Shown: positions 52,734 to 62,069, numbered from the stretch's first letter. The stretch: 64,000 nt of DNA from Thalassoroseus pseudoceratinae (GCF_011634775.1 NZ_JAALXT010000010.1:1-64000); one strand, 5' to 3'. Translations and numbers: made by a program. Notes: generated by a model not told the origin, from the sequence alone.

Positions 52734-54208
52734 TGTCAAATGCTCCCGCACCGCTGCAGGTCTTCATTATTGAGGACGATCTCGACACTTGCAGCAACCT
52801 TTGTGATATCTTGGAGCTAGATGACAATCGGGTTTTCACCGCGCGTTCTGGTCAAGCTGCAATTGATTCTCCCGAGTTGGCGCTGTCGGCTGTCATTCTA
52901 GTAGATCGGAAACTTCCAGACACCTCAGCCGAGGAACTGATTCCCCAACTTCAAAAGAAGGCACCAGGGGCGGACGTATTGATTGTGACGGGGCACGCCG
53001 ATTTCGACAGCGCTGTGGCTGCTCTTCGAAGAGGCGCTGTAGACTATTTGATTAAACCAATCGATCCCGATGTGTTACGCCTCAGTTTGCGGCGAATTGC
53101 CCGACATCGCGAGGCTGAATCTCAATTGCGGGAGGAACGCGAATTCGCGCGGAATGTCATCGAGACTGCACAGGCGGCAGTCCTGGTATTGGACACCGCC
53201 GGTCGGATCGTGCGGTTCAATCCGTTTCTCGAATCTTTGACAGGCTATTCGTTTGCCGAAGTCAAAGAACGGGATTGGTTCGAAACCTGTCTGCCCGAGT
53301 CCGATCGCGTTCACATTCGCCAGGTTTTCCAAGATGCTGTGGCCGGGCAAACAATCAAAGGCCATGTCAATGCCGTATTGACACGGGAGGGACGGGAACG
53401 GTCGGTGGCTTGGTGGGCAACAACTCAGAAAGACTCACAAGGAATGACTGTTGGCGTCCTTGCCATCGGACACGATGTGACTGAGTTGGAGGAAGCTCAA
53501 CGACGGGCAGTGCAGTCAGAACGACTGGCGGCGATTGGTAAGGCGATGACCGGTCTGATTCACGAGAGTCGCAATGCCTTGCAGCGAAGTCAAGCCGGGT
53601 TGGAAATGCTGGCGAGGCGGTTGGTCGATAACCCCGAACTGCTGGATTTAACACAGCGAATTCAAAAAGCTCAAGATGATTTGCATCAACTCTACGAGGA
53701 AGTCCGTGAGTACGCGGCTCCGATTCGGTTGCGACGACAGGAAAGCAATCTCGCGAAGTTGCTGCATGATGTCTGGGACGAGTTAGCAACTCAGCATCAG
53801 TCGCGAAGTGCGTCCTTGCGAATCCGAACGATCTCTGCGGATACCGTGTTGCCGATCGACCGATTTGGCATTCGCCAAGTGTTTCGAAACATTCTAGAAA
53901 ACTCGCTTGCTGCGTGTGCCGACCCGGTCGAGATTGTCGCTGATTTTGCCGCGGCCATGAAAGAGCCCACCCCAAGTTTGCGAATTACAATCCAAGACAA
54001 CGGCCCAGGTTTGACACCTGAAGCCCGAGAGCGCATCTTTGAGGAGTTCTATACCACGAAAACGCGGGGCACAGGTCTCGGCATGGCTATTTGTCAACGA
54101 GTCGTTGAAGCGCACGGCGGACGCATCCAAGCCGGTGAGGGACCAGGTGCGGAACTGATCATCACATTGCCACACGTATATCCTGTGCATCAAGAGGTGT
54201 CTGCATGA
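52733..54208 (+). CDS. REC-PAS-histidine kinase
   Basis: 491 residues. N-terminal REC (VFIIEDDLDT; VDRKLPDTSAEE; LIKPIDP), then a PAS domain (about 140-260: FNPFLESLTGYSFAEVKERD), then a kinase core with H-box LIHESRNALQRSQAG, N-box NILENSLAAC, DNGPGLTPEARERIF and GTGLGMAICQ. The H-box replaces the usual H-E-x-R-N-P with H-E-S-R-N-A. It can receive phosphate on REC and pass it on from its kinase, placing it between the globin kinase and the ANTAR protein. Stop overlaps the next start (ATGA). Confidence 0.9.
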   Translation: MSNAPAPLQVFIIEDDLDTCSNLCDILELDDNRVFTARSGQAAIDSPELALSAVILVDRKLPDTSAEELIPQLQKKAPGADVLIVTGHADFDSAVAALRRGAVDYLIKPIDPDVLRLSLRRIARHREAESQLREEREFARNVIETAQAAVLVLDTAGRIVRFNPFLESLTGYSFAEVKERDWFETCLPESDRVHIRQVFQDAVAGQTIKGHVNAVLTREGRERSVAWWATTQKDSQGMTVGVLAIGHDVTELEEAQRRAVQSERLAAIGKAMTGLIHESRNALQRSQAGLEMLARRLVDNPELLDLTQRIQKAQDDLHQLYEEVREYAAPIRLRRQESNLAKLLHDVWDELATQHQSRSASLRIRTISADTVLPIDRFGIRQVFRNILENSLAACADPVEIVADFAAAMKEPTPSLRITIQDNGPGLTPEARERIFEEFYTTKTRGTGLGMAICQRVVEAHGGRIQAGEGPGAELIITLPHVYPVHQEVSA

Positions 54209-54792
54209 CCGATCCTCTGAAGATCGTCGTGGCAGACGATGAGCCGGAAATGCGGGAGTATTTGCAGGAGACAATCTCCCTACTTGGGCATGAGGTCATT
54301 GGTGCCGCCGCAACCGGCCGCGAGTTACTCATATGCTGCCGAGATTCGCCGCCAGACTTGGTGATTACCGATATCAAAATGCCCGACATGGACGGCATTC
54401 AAGCGGCCAACGAGTTGCGAAACATTCGACCGCTGCCAGTGATTTTGGTCTCTGCATATCATGAACCGGAACTAATCGAGCGGGCCTTGAATGATCATGT
54501 GCTTGCATTTCTGGTGAAACCCATCAAACAAGCGGATTTGGAAACCGCAATTGCACTCGCTGTTCGACGATTTCAAGAATTTTGTGCGTTGCAGCAACAG
54601 GCCGATGACTTGCGACAGGCTCTAGAAGATCGCAAGCTTGTCGAGCGGGCCAAGGGCATCCTCATGAAACGTGCCGCAATGAGCGAAGCGGACGCCTTCC
54701 GCCGGTTGCAGCGACTCGCGAGCGACAAGAACACGAAAATGGTGGAGATTGCCCGCACCATCGTGGTCGCGGAAGAGGCTTTCGGTGGGTGA
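54205..54792 (+). CDS. ANTAR-domain response regulator (RNA-binding antiterminator)
   Basis: 195 residues. REC domain (IVVADDEPEM; acceptor Asp in VITDIKMPDMDG; LVKPIKQ), a coiled linker (LQQQADDLRQALEDRKLVER), and a C-terminal ANTAR three-helix domain (AKGILMKRAAMSEADAFRRL; VEIARTIVVAEE). ANTAR proteins dimerise on phosphorylation and bind two adjacent small hairpins in nascent RNA, blocking an overlapping terminator. Three such leaders occur in this window: hox operon, FAD-oxidoreductase operon and this operon itself. Last gene of the kinase operon. Confidence 0.94.
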   Translation: MTDPLKIVVADDEPEMREYLQETISLLGHEVIGAAATGRELLICCRDSPPDLVITDIKMPDMDGIQAANELRNIRPLPVILVSAYHEPELIERALNDHVLAFLVKPIKQADLETAIALAVRRFQEFCALQQQADDLRQALEDRKLVERAKGILMKRAAMSEADAFRRLQRLASDKNTKMVEIARTIVVAEEAFGG

Positions 54793-55343
54793 GCCTCAAG
54801 ATGAAATCTTTAGAACTTTTGCACCCTGCACCGCGCCCATTTTCATTTCCCGTAACGCTTGATTGGCGTCTTCAAGTCGATAAGTTTGGACTGTCGGCTG
54901 ACGCGCCGATAATCTGCACGCAGGCCGAAAACTACGGTCTACCGAGCAGGGCGGCTTGACGATTCGAAGCCTGTGCAAACAGTTCATTTTGTCGAGGAAG
55001 CTAGGCGTACCAGAGAGGTTGAGTTGTTGCGAGTTGAGCCAATTTGACGAACCGTTTGATTTCCAACGAAAACGGGTCTCAGCCTAGGTGAACTTCCTCA
55101 AACGGGAACTGAGATTGTCTGTGACCTGCATCACGGGTGCCCTTGGATCGCGGGTTGCTCCTGAGAGGAGTTATACGGCCGCGTTGACACACGGTTTTTA
55201 GTTTGTCGCATCAAGATGAGAGTCAGTCTCAATTGACGCGGCGTTCGTAAAACAGCATTGTGCAGATATTGGCAGTGACTCGATCGGTGCGTACAATCGA
55301 ACTTAAAGAGTCCGTAAAAATCGTGTTCACCTATCACCCCAAC
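54793..55343. other. Intergenic region with an alcohol-dehydrogenase remnant
   Basis: About 550 bases between the ANTAR gene and the metal-efflux genes. Apart from the fragment at 54796-54897, nothing is recognisable. No ANTAR-type double hairpin was found here. Confidence 0.4.
54796..54897 (-). pseudogene. C-terminal fragment of a zinc alcohol dehydrogenase
   Basis: Minus-strand segment PTVQTYRLEDANQALREMKM then GAVQGAKVLKISS-stop. The pattern ...Y-x-L-E-x-A-N-x-A-L-x-x-x-K-x-G-x-x-x-G-A-x-V-L is the last 30 or so residues of medium-chain zinc dehydrogenases. Nothing upstream continues the protein, so this is a relic. Confidence 0.6.
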
Positions 55344-55775
55344 ATGCACGCATTGCCTCAAAAATTCAAGCTGATTCAACGTCATGCGGCAACGTTGATG
55401 CTCGTCATGATGGTCTATCAGTTGGGGGCTTGTCCGTGTGGGTGTCTTGAGCACAGCGCTTGGGCCGAACTGCTGGGCACCGAGTCGGCGAATCACAGTG
55501 ATGACGTCGCGGTCGGTGTGGATGGACGAAGCAGTGCCGTTGTCAGTGACGCCACACATGACTGCACGGGCGAAGCGCGAGTTCAGTATCTCAACAACAA
55601 TCGCGTTCCAACTTTGCAAGGACCGTTGGCCGACGGCGTGTTTGTCGTGTTGATTGCAGTTGCAGTCTTGTCGCTGAATTCATTCGCTGCAAAGACGCAT
55701 CGTTCTCGTACCGGTTCGAAGTTGGCGTTCGCTGCTGCGCTGGGACGTCCTGCGCTTCAGATCTACCTCGTTTAA
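55344..55775 (+). CDS. Small membrane protein upstream of a metal-efflux pump
   Basis: About 143 residues from ATG 55344; a GTG at 55323 or the longer frame to 55260 are alternatives, and no strong Shine-Dalgarno is seen. A hydrophobic N-terminal helix (ATLMLVMMVYQLGACPCGCL) contains three closely spaced Cys, and a second helix lies near residue 100 (GVFVVLIAVAVLSLNSFA). The Cys-rich helix and the position before an RND adaptor suggest metal handling; no family is recognised. Confidence 0.5.
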   Translation: MHALPQKFKLIQRHAATLMLVMMVYQLGACPCGCLEHSAWAELLGTESANHSDDVAVGVDGRSSAVVSDATHDCTGEARVQYLNNNRVPTLQGPLADGVFVVLIAVAVLSLNSFAAKTHRSRTGSKLAFAAALGRPALQIYLV

Positions 55776-55864
55776 AGAATCTCGGCAACCGTCGTGATAT
55801 GCGTCGCACTTCCTGCGACTGACATGTCTTTCATCGTTCGGTCCATCCTGGCTGAGATTTTCAA

Positions 55865-57319
55865 ATGACTGGTTCCGTATTCCTGCGCGCCGGTGGGCGT
55901 GTCATTGTTGCGTCGATCTTTCTGTCCTGCCTGTTCGCCGGTGGTACCGCCACAGGTTTGTGGCTTTATCCACAGGTCTTTCCGGCCACTGCTGTTCACG
56001 ACGATCATGATCCTCATGAAGAGGAAGAACATGATCATGAAGAGCAAGACCACGTCGCGTTGACGAAACAAGCGTTTGAGAATCTCAATCTGCGACTTGG
56101 CCGACCAATCCATGGAGACTACTGGAAGTCGATTTTGGTGCCAGGGAAAGTCGTTGAGATCCCTGGTCGAAGCGATCTCGCTGTTTCGACTCCTGTGGCT
56201 GGTGTGATTGAATCCGTGACAGTGACCCCCGGGGAAAGCATCCCGATGGAGTCGCCACTTTTCGAGATTCGTCTGACGGATGAAGCTCTGTTGTCGGCGC
56301 AGGCAAAGTACCTTGAAACACTCACGCAACAAGAGGTCGCTCAGCAGGAAATCGAACGGCTGACGCCATTAATCGACTCGGGTGTCGTCGCGGGAGCAAA
56401 GAAGCGAGAACTGGAATACGAGGTCAAGCAACTCGTCGCCAAGCAAGTCACTACATTGCAAGAGCTGCGTGGGCGTGGCATGCCTGAATCGCAAATCAAT
56501 GAACTTCGCCGTGGACGGACCTTGGCGTCCACACTGGCTGTTTTCGCTCCGAAGTTCGTCCGCGAAACACACGACAGAAAAGACACGCCGAATGGATATT
56601 CCATCGAAAACCTGTTGGTTCATCCTGGTAAGGCAGTGACGCGTGGTGAGTCTCTTTGCACAGTTGCGTACCACCAAAAACTATATGTCGAAGGAATGGC
56701 ATTCGAAGCTGATCTTTCCGTGCTAAAACGAATCGCTCGGGAAGGGTGGCAGATCGATGCGGAAACGGTCGTCGATTCCCACACACACTCTCATGCGACG
56801 CCAGTTCAGTTAGATCTGCTCCGCGTTGACAATCATGTCGATGACGCCACGCAAACGGTGCGTTTCTTTCTCGAACTTCCAAACCAGGTGACGGAGACAT
56901 TGACCGAAGACGGCCGCCAGTTTGAGCAATGGAGGTTCCGCCCCGGTCAACGACTGCACTTGCGACTGCCTGTCGAACGTTGGGAGAACCAGATCACCCT
57001 GCCGATTGATGCCGTTGTGATTGATGGACCGAACGTCTTCGTGTTTGCGGAGCACCATCACGATGACGATCCCGAAGTCGCAGAGAAGGGCTTGGAAGAG
57101 CATCCTCATGATCCCCTGCACGATTCTGACCATGACGTTTTTATCGAACTGGAATCCGTGCCAGTCCACTTGTTGCACCGCGATGACAAAACAGCTGTGA
57201 TCGCCGATGACGGACAACTGCACGACGACGAACGGATTGCACTGAATAGTGCGTACAAGCTGTATCTCGCATTGAAGATGCAGGCCGGTGGTGGCGGTGG
57301 ACATCACCATGATCACTGA
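55865..57319 (+). CDS. RND heavy-metal efflux periplasmic adaptor (CusB/CzcB-like)
   Basis: 484 residues with an N-terminal membrane anchor (VIVASIFLSCLFAGGTATGL). A His/Glu/Asp-rich metal-binding stretch follows (about 44-62: HDDHDPHEEEEHDHEE). The adaptor core has the lipoyl/barrel segment LAVSTPVAGVIESVTVTPGE and a helical hairpin (about 140-220). A second His-rich block (about 396-425) and a terminal HHHDH add more metal sites. It links the CusA-like pump to an outer-membrane channel; no channel gene is in the window. 54 bases before the pump gene. Confidence 0.88.
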   Translation: MTGSVFLRAGGRVIVASIFLSCLFAGGTATGLWLYPQVFPATAVHDDHDPHEEEEHDHEEQDHVALTKQAFENLNLRLGRPIHGDYWKSILVPGKVVEIPGRSDLAVSTPVAGVIESVTVTPGESIPMESPLFEIRLTDEALLSAQAKYLETLTQQEVAQQEIERLTPLIDSGVVAGAKKRELEYEVKQLVAKQVTTLQELRGRGMPESQINELRRGRTLASTLAVFAPKFVRETHDRKDTPNGYSIENLLVHPGKAVTRGESLCTVAYHQKLYVEGMAFEADLSVLKRIAREGWQIDAETVVDSHTHSHATPVQLDLLRVDNHVDDATQTVRFFLELPNQVTETLTEDGRQFEQWRFRPGQRLHLRLPVERWENQITLPIDAVVIDGPNVFVFAEHHHDDDPEVAEKGLEEHPHDPLHDSDHDVFIELESVPVHLLHRDDKTAVIADDGQLHDDERIALNSAYKLYLALKMQAGGGGGHHHDH

Positions 57320-57372
57320 GTGTCGCCCGTTTCTTGGATTCCCGTATCTCGTCAACCCAAGCACAAAACGCC

Positions 57373-60300
57373 ATGCTCAACTCCATCATTCAATTCGCAC
57401 TCCGAAATCGTCTGATCATACTTTGCGGAGCGATTGCGGTTCTTGTTGTCGGCAGTTTGGTGACCGCGACGCTGCCAATCGATGTGTTGCCTAATCTGAC
57501 TCGGCCTCGCGTCGTCATCGTCACAGAGTGTGAAGGACTCGCCCCCGAGGAGGTCGAGCAACGCGTGACGTTTCCACTCGAAGCGACCATTAATGGTGCC
57601 GCCGGTGTAATCGCTGTTCGCAGTTCATCTGATATTGGCCTGTCTGTGATCAACGTCGAATTCGACTGGGGGACCGACGTGCAAACGGCAAGGCAGATCG
57701 TTCAGGAACGGATGTCGTTGGTGTCAGAACAACTGCCGCCGAACGTGATGCCTCAAATGGGACCGCGTTCTTCGTTGTTGGGGCAAATAGTCCTCGTTGG
57801 TTTGTGGAGCCAAGACGGCACGACCTCGCCGATGGAATTACGGACAATGGCCGATTGGGTTATCCGCCAACGTCTTCGCAAGATCGCCGGCGTGTCGCAG
57901 GTGATCACAATGGGCGGAGATCGAAAGCAATACCACGTGCTCGTTGACCGGCACAAATTGCATCACTTCGATGTGAGCCTCTCCGATGTGGAACAGGCCT
58001 TGCGAGCTAGCAACGGCAATGTCACCGGTGGATTCATGGGGCGAGACGGTCGAGAGTTCCTGATCCGTGGTCTCGGGCGGTTCGAGTCTGGTGACGAAAT
58101 TCGAAAAACAGTCGTCTGCGACGATGGTGAACGCCCGCTGTTGCTCGGGCAAGTTGCAACGATCAAAGAAGTCGCGCAAACGAAGCGCGGCGATGCTTCC
58201 GTCAACGGACGTTCGGCGGTTGTTCTGACGATTCAGAAACAACCGGGAGCCGACACACGGTTGGTTACCGAATCGATTCGTGAAGCTCTGGTTGAGCTGA
58301 AACCGTCACTTCCTCCCGATGTTCGGCTGCAAACAACTTACGAACAACGCGAATTCATCGACCATAGCGTTCATAACGTTATCGAAGCACTTCGAGACGG
58401 AGCCGTTCTTGTTGTCATCGTTTTGTTTCTGTTCCTGTTCAACTTTCGAACGACGTTGATCACACTGACTGCCATCCCTCTTTCTATTCTCGTCACTGCA
58501 CTCGTCTTTCGCTGGCTTGGACTTTCCATTAACGTGATGACGCTTGGAGGACTAGCAGTTGCGCTTGGCGAATTAGTCGACGACGCTATTGTCGATGTCG
58601 AAAACATCTTCCGACGCCTCAAGCAAAATGCAAACTCTGAGTCACCGGAATCGGTCATCAAGGTAATCTTCAATGCGAGCGTCGAGGTCCGAAACGCGAT
58701 TATCATTAGCACCATTCTTGTTGTGATCGTCTTCGCACCGCTATTTGCGTTAACTGGAATGGAAGGCCGATTGTTCACGCCACTCGGGATTGCCTACATC
58801 GTTTCCATCTGTGCCTCGACGGTTGTTTCTTTGACTGTCACGCCGGTTCTGTCGTACTACCTGTTGCCGAACGCGAAGGTAACGACGCAAGATAAAGACG
58901 GCGTCATCCTGCGAGTACTGAAGGCACTTTTCCGCCCGGTGATTCGGTTCAGCATGAAACCTGCTGGGCTGATGTGTTCACTAACGATTCTTGGTGCGAG
59001 CTGCGTTGTCGGAGGGGTGATTGCCTACACGATGGGCCGGGATTTCCTTCCGCCATTTGACGAAGGAGCTGCTCAAGTCAATCTGTTCGCTCCCCCCGGA
59101 ACATCATTGAATGTTAGTCGCGAACTTAGCCGAATGGCTGACCGGAACTTGCAGAAACTCGTTGCAACCGAGGACAATCCCCGGGCTCCGCTTCGCTGGT
59201 TCACCTGCCGCACGGGCCGCGCTGAACAAGACGAACATGTGATGGGCGTCAACATTTCGGAATACGTCATTACGCTCAATCCTGATAGCGGCCTCTCGCG
59301 AGAAGAAGTTATTGAGGTATTGCATGAAGCGGTCGAGCATGTTCCCGGAGTTGAAACAGAAGTCGAGCAACCGATCGCACACTTGATCAGTCACATGCTC
59401 TCGGGAGTGACGGCTCAAATCGCCATCAAACTCTACGGTGACGATCTCGAAGTGCTGCGGGAAGAAGCCGAACACATCAAAGAAGCGATCAAAACAGTCA
59501 ATGGGATCGCACCCCCAATTGTGGAACAACAGCAACCGACTCCGCAGTTTCGTGTCGATCTCAATCACGACATGCTTGCGTACTACGGTGCTACGTCTCA
59601 ATTCGTCAATCACTTTATCGAGACTGCGATTCACGGGCAGGAGGTTTCACAGATGATCGATGGCCAACGCGCGTTCGGCATCCTGCTGCGTCTGGAAGAA
59701 TCCCAGCGACGAGACCTCGACAATCTTCATCGAACCCCAATGGAGTTGCCTAGTGGGAAGGTGATCCCCTTGAGCGCTGTTGCGAAAGTCTACGAAGCGG
59801 TCGGACCGAACACGATCAACCGAGATGATGGTCGACGACGGATCGTCATTCGCGTCAACACTATGGGACGCGATGTGGGAAGCGCGGTCGGCGAAATCAA
59901 AGCGAAAATCGCGAGTGACATTCAATTGCCGGAAGGATACTTCGTGACCTACGCCGGACAATTCGAGGCACAACAGCACGCGAACTCACGCATCTTTTGG
60001 CTCAGTGGTATCGCACTGATTGCGGTTGTTGTGGTTCTATATTCAACCTACAACTCATTCAATATTGTGCTTCAGTTGCTCATCGCCGTGCCGGCGGCAT
60101 TTGTCGGTGGGATCATTGCGTTGTTTTTGACCGATCAAACATTCTCGGTCGCGGCTATGGTAGGTTTTGTTTCGCTTGGCGGAATTGCGGCACGTAATGG
60201 CTTGTTGTTGATTTCAAGCTACCTAGAACAAATGGAAGACCAACCGCTCAGTGAAGACATCATTATTCACGGTAGCCTTGACCGTCTGGCTCCGGTGTTA

Positions 60301-60513
60301 ATGACCGCGCTGACGACAGGACTTGGACTCGTTCCACTCGTCATCGGAGGCCACCTCCCGGGCAAGGAAATCTTGTTTCCTGTTGCCACTGTGATTCTCG
60401 GCGGTCTCGTTACTGCGACTATTGCAGAGTTCCTAATTCGCCCTGGATTGTTCTGGCTGTGTCATCCAGAACGCAATGCCCACACCGCGAATTCGCTTGC
60501 CAAGATCGACTAA
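57373..60513 (+). CDS. RND heavy-metal efflux pump (CusA/CzcA family)
   Basis: 1046 residues from ATG 57373, the usual family start (MLNSIIQFALRNRLIIL). Twelve membrane helices in two sets, with large periplasmic loops after the first and seventh. Helix 4 region GGLAVALGELVDDAIVDVEN is the heavy-metal RND proton-relay motif, and EGRLFTPLGIAY and GRDFLPPFDEGAAQVNL are family landmarks. It exports divalent or monovalent metal ions from the periplasm with the adaptor encoded just upstream; the exact metal cannot be told from sequence. Confidence 0.93.
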   Translation: MLNSIIQFALRNRLIILCGAIAVLVVGSLVTATLPIDVLPNLTRPRVVIVTECEGLAPEEVEQRVTFPLEATINGAAGVIAVRSSSDIGLSVINVEFDWGTDVQTARQIVQERMSLVSEQLPPNVMPQMGPRSSLLGQIVLVGLWSQDGTTSPMELRTMADWVIRQRLRKIAGVSQVITMGGDRKQYHVLVDRHKLHHFDVSLSDVEQALRASNGNVTGGFMGRDGREFLIRGLGRFESGDEIRKTVVCDDGERPLLLGQVATIKEVAQTKRGDASVNGRSAVVLTIQKQPGADTRLVTESIREALVELKPSLPPDVRLQTTYEQREFIDHSVHNVIEALRDGAVLVVIVLFLFLFNFRTTLITLTAIPLSILVTALVFRWLGLSINVMTLGGLAVALGELVDDAIVDVENIFRRLKQNANSESPESVIKVIFNASVEVRNAIIISTILVVIVFAPLFALTGMEGRLFTPLGIAYIVSICASTVVSLTVTPVLSYYLLPNAKVTTQDKDGVILRVLKALFRPVIRFSMKPAGLMCSLTILGASCVVGGVIAYTMGRDFLPPFDEGAAQVNLFAPPGTSLNVSRELSRMADRNLQKLVATEDNPRAPLRWFTCRTGRAEQDEHVMGVNISEYVITLNPDSGLSREEVIEVLHEAVEHVPGVETEVEQPIAHLISHMLSGVTAQIAIKLYGDDLEVLREEAEHIKEAIKTVNGIAPPIVEQQQPTPQFRVDLNHDMLAYYGATSQFVNHFIETAIHGQEVSQMIDGQRAFGILLRLEESQRRDLDNLHRTPMELPSGKVIPLSAVAKVYEAVGPNTINRDDGRRRIVIRVNTMGRDVGSAVGEIKAKIASDIQLPEGYFVTYAGQFEAQQHANSRIFWLSGIALIAVVVVLYSTYNSFNIVLQLLIAVPAAFVGGIIALFLTDQTFSVAAMVGFVSLGGIAARNGLLLISSYLEQMEDQPLSEDIIIHGSLDRLAPVLMTALTTGLGLVPLVIGGHLPGKEILFPVATVILGGLVTATIAEFLIRPGLFWLCHPERNAHTANSLAKID

Positions 60514-60641
60514 TTGTATGTCGTTCCATTTCACCTCTTATCTCCTCAAGCGAATAATATAAGCAATGCGTTGCTTAGTCTTCTGTATCCTCGCACTCAC
60601 ATTCGTTTCAATCGCTAGTTCTTAGCTCGACATTTGCCAAT
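60514..60641 (+). other. Short gap with a possible signal-peptide start
   Basis: Between the pump gene and the transposase relic, an ATG at 60566 opens a 19-codon frame MRCLVFCILALTFVSIASS ending at TAG 60625. It has the shape of a signal peptide and might be the beginning of a gene cut off when the insertion element arrived. No ribosome-binding site is visible, so this is weak. Confidence 0.3.
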
Positions 60642-61967
60642 TCAGACAGCCATAGTCAGGCGTTTGAGTAGGTAACCTCTGAAGTCGTGGGGGAGTTTAT
60701 TGACAGCCCCGACATATTGGGGTTGCTCAAAAACTCATTCATTCCAGATGAGCCTTCGGACTTTCGAAAGAACAGTACTAAAGATGGGCTACGTTTTCTC
60801 ATACCATGGCCAACTCGGAACTGTGACTGAATGCGTGGTTTGATGTCGGTGACAGATCAGACTCACGAGACGATACAAACTCATGAGCCACGGTGAGAAC
60901 CGAGTCCTAGTCTGGCCTTGCATTCCCAGAACGTGCCTTCAATCGCCCACCTTGAAACATAGGATTCTACAATGGTCGAACCGGACTAACTTGGATCGCT
61001 ACTCGGACTAACTTGGATCGCTACTCGGACTAACTTGGATCGCTACTATAGAAATACTCGGAGCGATGTGTGTCTTCAATGTCTTCGACACATACGAACG
61101 ATACCGTACTAGACCAATGCTTGGTTTGAACCAGTGGCCTTGCCCTCGAACGAGTTTTGCCTAACGCTGGTCACCGCCGTACCAAGCCACATACATGGGT
61201 TTTGCGGCTACCTTTTCGGGCTTGGACTGCCGCTCTCCTTTGACGCGAGGCCGACCGGTGCCGGAATACTTGGGCGGCGGGTGATACGAATTCGCGTTGC
61301 CAGAGAACCGACCTACGAACGTCAATTGAGTGTGATACGCGTGAGCGAACCGAGTCATCTCGTGTGTGGAGTACTGTCCACCACCAGTCAAAACAAAGCG
61401 GCGCTCGGGAAACCATCCCAACAAGCGTCGGGTGAGAATGCGAGCCAATTCGCCCGCAGTGTGGTGCTTGCGTCCGAGACGCTCGCTGACTTCCGGCGGA
61501 GTATACAGTGCGAACAATACTGGTAAGGCCCAAGGCCGATTCGGCCAGGGGAAGCGGATCGTGACCGCTAGCACCACCCACTTGTGTCCCCATTCCACTT
61601 GGTCAAGCTGTGAGAACTTCGGACCGCATCACGATGCTTGGCTTTACCCCAGACTTGGCGACCGGGATGTTCCGTCGTTATGTCATCGACGACGAGTCCG
61701 ATCGGTTCGTCCGGCAGTGCCAGCTCGATGACGACCCGAGCTAATATCTGGCCAACGGACCACGTCGACCAGGCGGGCCTGGAAAACAAGCGATTGTCGG
61801 TGCTAAAATGACCCATCAATAAACCAGGGGCCACCATCAAAGTGGCCGTCAGCGTGCGATGTCCGATGGTGATGATGGTTGTCTGAGTCAATGTTAGCCG
61901 TCGGCTGGGTGAACGCAGGCAAAAATCTCACCATCAGATCCTCAGCCACTTGGGGACCTCGATTCAT
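60642..61967 (-). pseudogene. Decayed IS701/IS4-like DDE transposase
   Basis: Homology runs along the minus strand through several frames. Start region MNRGPQVAEDL and RFLPAFTQPTAN (61967); then IGHRTLTATLMVAPGLLMGH, GLVVDDITTEHPGRQVWG; after a frameshift near 61590 the central part WGHKWVVLAVTIRFPWPNRP and WFPERRFVLTGGGQYST; an in-frame stop at 61161; then LVRGQGHWFKPSIG, VSRWAIEGTFWECKARLGL, and the tail KVRRLIWNE, PQYVGAVNKLPHDF ending at 60644-60642. At least two frameshifts, three in-frame stops and a 22-bp triplication make it inactive. Terminal inverted repeats were not identified with confidence. Confidence 0.85.
60982..61047. repeat. 22-bp unit repeated three times inside the transposase relic
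   Basis: CGGACTAACTTGGATCGCTA followed by CT occurs three times in direct tandem from 60982 to about 61047, with only the first base of the run and the last copy edge differing. On the minus strand the unit encodes the transposase stretch YSSDPS. The unit length is not a multiple of three, so the expansion also shifts the frame. Confidence 0.9.
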
Positions 61968-62069
61968 TGCGGACTCCGTTTAGAAAAGGTCCAGTCGTGA
62001 TAACTCAACCTTCTCCCGGAGTCCGCATTTTTGCAATCAAACCCCATCCATATTGGCAAGAGTCGAGCT
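61967..62069 (+). repeat. Copy B of the dispersed hairpin-bearing element
   Basis: Matches 1509-1614 in the same orientation. Perfect 10-base arms lie at 61969-61978 and 62017-62026, with AGTCGTGATAACT in the middle and ATTTTTGCA after. It begins exactly at the start of the transposase relic and ends about 110 bases before the second sulfatase, so it could be that element's end or an independent structure. Confidence 0.7.

Noticed and set aside
55260-55343. Longer N-terminus for the small Cys-rich membrane protein
   Set aside because: The added residues have no signal or membrane character and no ribosome-binding site precedes 55260.
60982-61047. CRISPR-like direct repeats
   Set aside because: The copies are directly adjacent with no spacers and lie inside a transposase relic.
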